Below are positions 63,188 through 64,000 of a DNA stretch of 64,000 nucleotides, piece by piece. The notes under the pieces were generated by a model. That model did not search any database. It was not told the origin of the DNA and saw nothing but the letters and a program-made list of their open reading frames with translations. Both the position numbers and the translations under genes were made by a program. This stretch comes from Streptomyces sp. Ru71 (GTDB taxonomy: Bacteria > Actinomycetota > Actinomycetes > Streptomycetales > Streptomycetaceae), in assembly GCF_002920535.1 (NCBI RefSeq), contig NZ_PQSS01000027.1:1-64000 (forward strand), given 5' to 3'. The first letter of the stretch is position 1; each line of letters starts with the position of its first letter.

Positions 63188-64000
63188 CTACAGACGCGCC
63201 GCCTTCAACGCCATGTGCAGCAGCAGCCGGTCCTCCCCGTCGTCCAGATCCAGCCCCGTCAGCTGCTCCACCCGCGACAGCCGGTAATAGAGCGTCTGCC
63301 GGTGGATGCCCAACGCCGCCGCCGTCCGTCCCGCCTGCCCCGCACAGTCCAGGAAAACCTCCGCCGTACGGGCCAGCTCCCGCTGCGCCGGGGTGAGCAG
63401 CGGCGCGACCACCGGATCCGCGACCGGCGCCGGCGGCAGCGACGTCAGCAGGCGGTACGGCCCGATGCCGGACCACTCGGCGACCGGACCGAAACGCGGG
63501 TCGGCCAACGCGGCCCGCGCCGACGCCGACGCCTCCTGCCACGCCACACCCAGCTCCGCGATACCGGCCCGGGCGGCCGCGACCCCCGCGACAACGGACC
63601 CCGGGGCACCGGCACCCGCCCCCACCCGCTCCCGCAACCGCATAGCCACCGACACCCCCGCCGCCACCGTCTGCGTCGACCGCAACCGCACCAGCACAGC
63701 CAGACAGTGCTCGCTCACCCCCCACGGCACCGTGCACAACGCCTCCGCCCCCGGCAGGGTCCGCACCGACGGCGCCTCCGCCGGATCGGCCGACGGCCAG
63801 GGAGCCACGCACACCACCGTGTGCGGCCCGTCCGCGCGCACCCCCAGCGCCGTGCGCAGCTCCGCCACCGCCGCGTCCCGCTGCCAGCCGGCCTCCGCCG
63901 CCAGCACCGCCCGCAGCTCGCGGGTCAGGTCGGCGCCGTGCTGGGCCTCGTCCGCGAGCAGCGCGCCGATGCGGGCCGTCACCTCCATGGCCGCGGCCAG
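63188..64000 (-). CDS. PucR-type transcriptional regulator, 5' part outside window
   Basis: The frame is open to the window edge (four residues LAAA before the first Met), so at least 270 C-terminal residues are seen. The middle part resembles a GGDEF-like CdaR/PucR ligand domain (TVVCVAPWPSADP... EHCLAVLVRLRSTQ), and the C-terminus is the PucR helix-turn-helix GRTAAALGIHRQTLYYRLSRVEQLTG followed by RLLLHMALKAARL. In Streptomyces such a regulator often lies beside proline dehydrogenase genes; those would lie beyond the window, so this is a guess. Confidence 0.85.
   Translation of the reverse strand: MAAAMEVTARIGALLADEAQHGADLTRELRAVLAAEAGWQRDAAVAELRTALGVRADGPHTVVCVAPWPSADPAEAPSVRTLPGAEALCTVPWGVSEHCLAVLVRLRSTQTVAAGVSVAMRLRERVGAGAGAPGSVVAGVAAARAGIAELGVAWQEASASARAALADPRFGPVAEWSGIGPYRLLTSLPPAPVADPVVAPLLTPAQRELARTAEVFLDCAGQAGRTAAALGIHRQTLYYRLSRVEQLTGLDLDDGEDRLLLHMALKAARL

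Noticed and set aside
62743..63396. Pro/Thr/Ala-rich plus-strand frame spanning the repeat region
   Set aside because: Begins inside the tetR gene in another frame, no ribosome-binding site, and ends inside the antisense of the PucR-type gene.

Overview
The window is high-G+C actinobacterial chromosome and almost certainly Streptomyces. The evidence is strong G/C bias at third codon positions, frequent GTG starts, 4-nt start/stop overlaps (GTGA, ATGA), and a gene order from sdaA-glyA-gcvH-gcvT to ilvBNC-serA that, as I remember it, matches the SCO5469-SCO5515 core region of S. coelicolor. No rRNA, tRNA, insertion sequence, prophage or CRISPR array was seen.

Layout. 1-2911 (+): 3' part of an acetyl-CoA synthetase, a degenerate SDR protein and an accessory adenylate kinase. 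2939-7512 (-): gcvT, gcvH, glyA and sdaA behind a tandem glycine riboswitch, which together can take glycine through serine to pyruvate. 7692-10381 (+): a P-loop protein and two SseB-like proteins. 10713-17337 (+): a complete oligopeptide/dipeptide ABC transporter. 17402-23213: a TRIC-like membrane protein, an exported esterase, a thioesterase, a DinB-like protein with a divergent WYL regulator, a TetR regulator and two small membrane proteins. 23441-26747: a cysteine desulfurase, a TPP riboswitch on the opposite strand that faces it, an amidase and the tRNA thiolase MnmA. 26764-30334: hydrolase, DUF427, LOG-like and SDR proteins and a catalytic-domain-only MetE homologue. 30349-35173: ligA and an RmdB-like GGDEF-EAL protein. 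35257-36846: a TetR regulator with paired operators, a DUF4267 membrane protein and a cupin. 36941-40502: gatC, gatA, a 79-residue membrane protein and gatB. 40775-48091: an MMPL transporter, an acetyltransferase, a membrane protein, a 61-residue gene with a hairpin leader, a large LuxR-type ATPase regulator and a 64-residue protein. 48101-51457: a sugar-dehydrogenase lipoprotein, an aldo/keto reductase and a 2-hydroxyacid dehydrogenase. 51667-60568 (+): a His-rich small ORF coupled to a CdgC-like diguanylate cyclase, then ilvB (with leader peptide and attenuator), ilvN, ilvC and serA. 60633-64000: a TetR/MFS efflux pair and a truncated PucR-type regulator.

Themes. One-carbon, serine and branched-chain amino-acid metabolism dominate: the glycine operon, SseB-like proteins, serA, ilvBNC and the MetE-like protein. 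They are controlled by at least two riboswitch or attenuator systems that can be read directly in the DNA. Sulfur transfer is represented by the desulfurase and MnmA. Two cyclic-di-GMP enzymes suggest developmental signalling.

The most unusual signal is a well-formed TPP riboswitch on the minus strand at 24647-24819. It has a plausible promoter of its own but no gene downstream on that strand. Its transcript would run antisense into a cysteine desulfurase, an enzyme type that supplies sulfur for, among other things, thiamine. Other notable signals are a hairpin that buries the ribosome-binding site of a 61-residue gene, the His-rich ORF coupled to the cyclase gene, and an Ala/Glu-rich tail on the OppF-type ATPase. 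All functions are inferred by reading the sequence; no database search was run.
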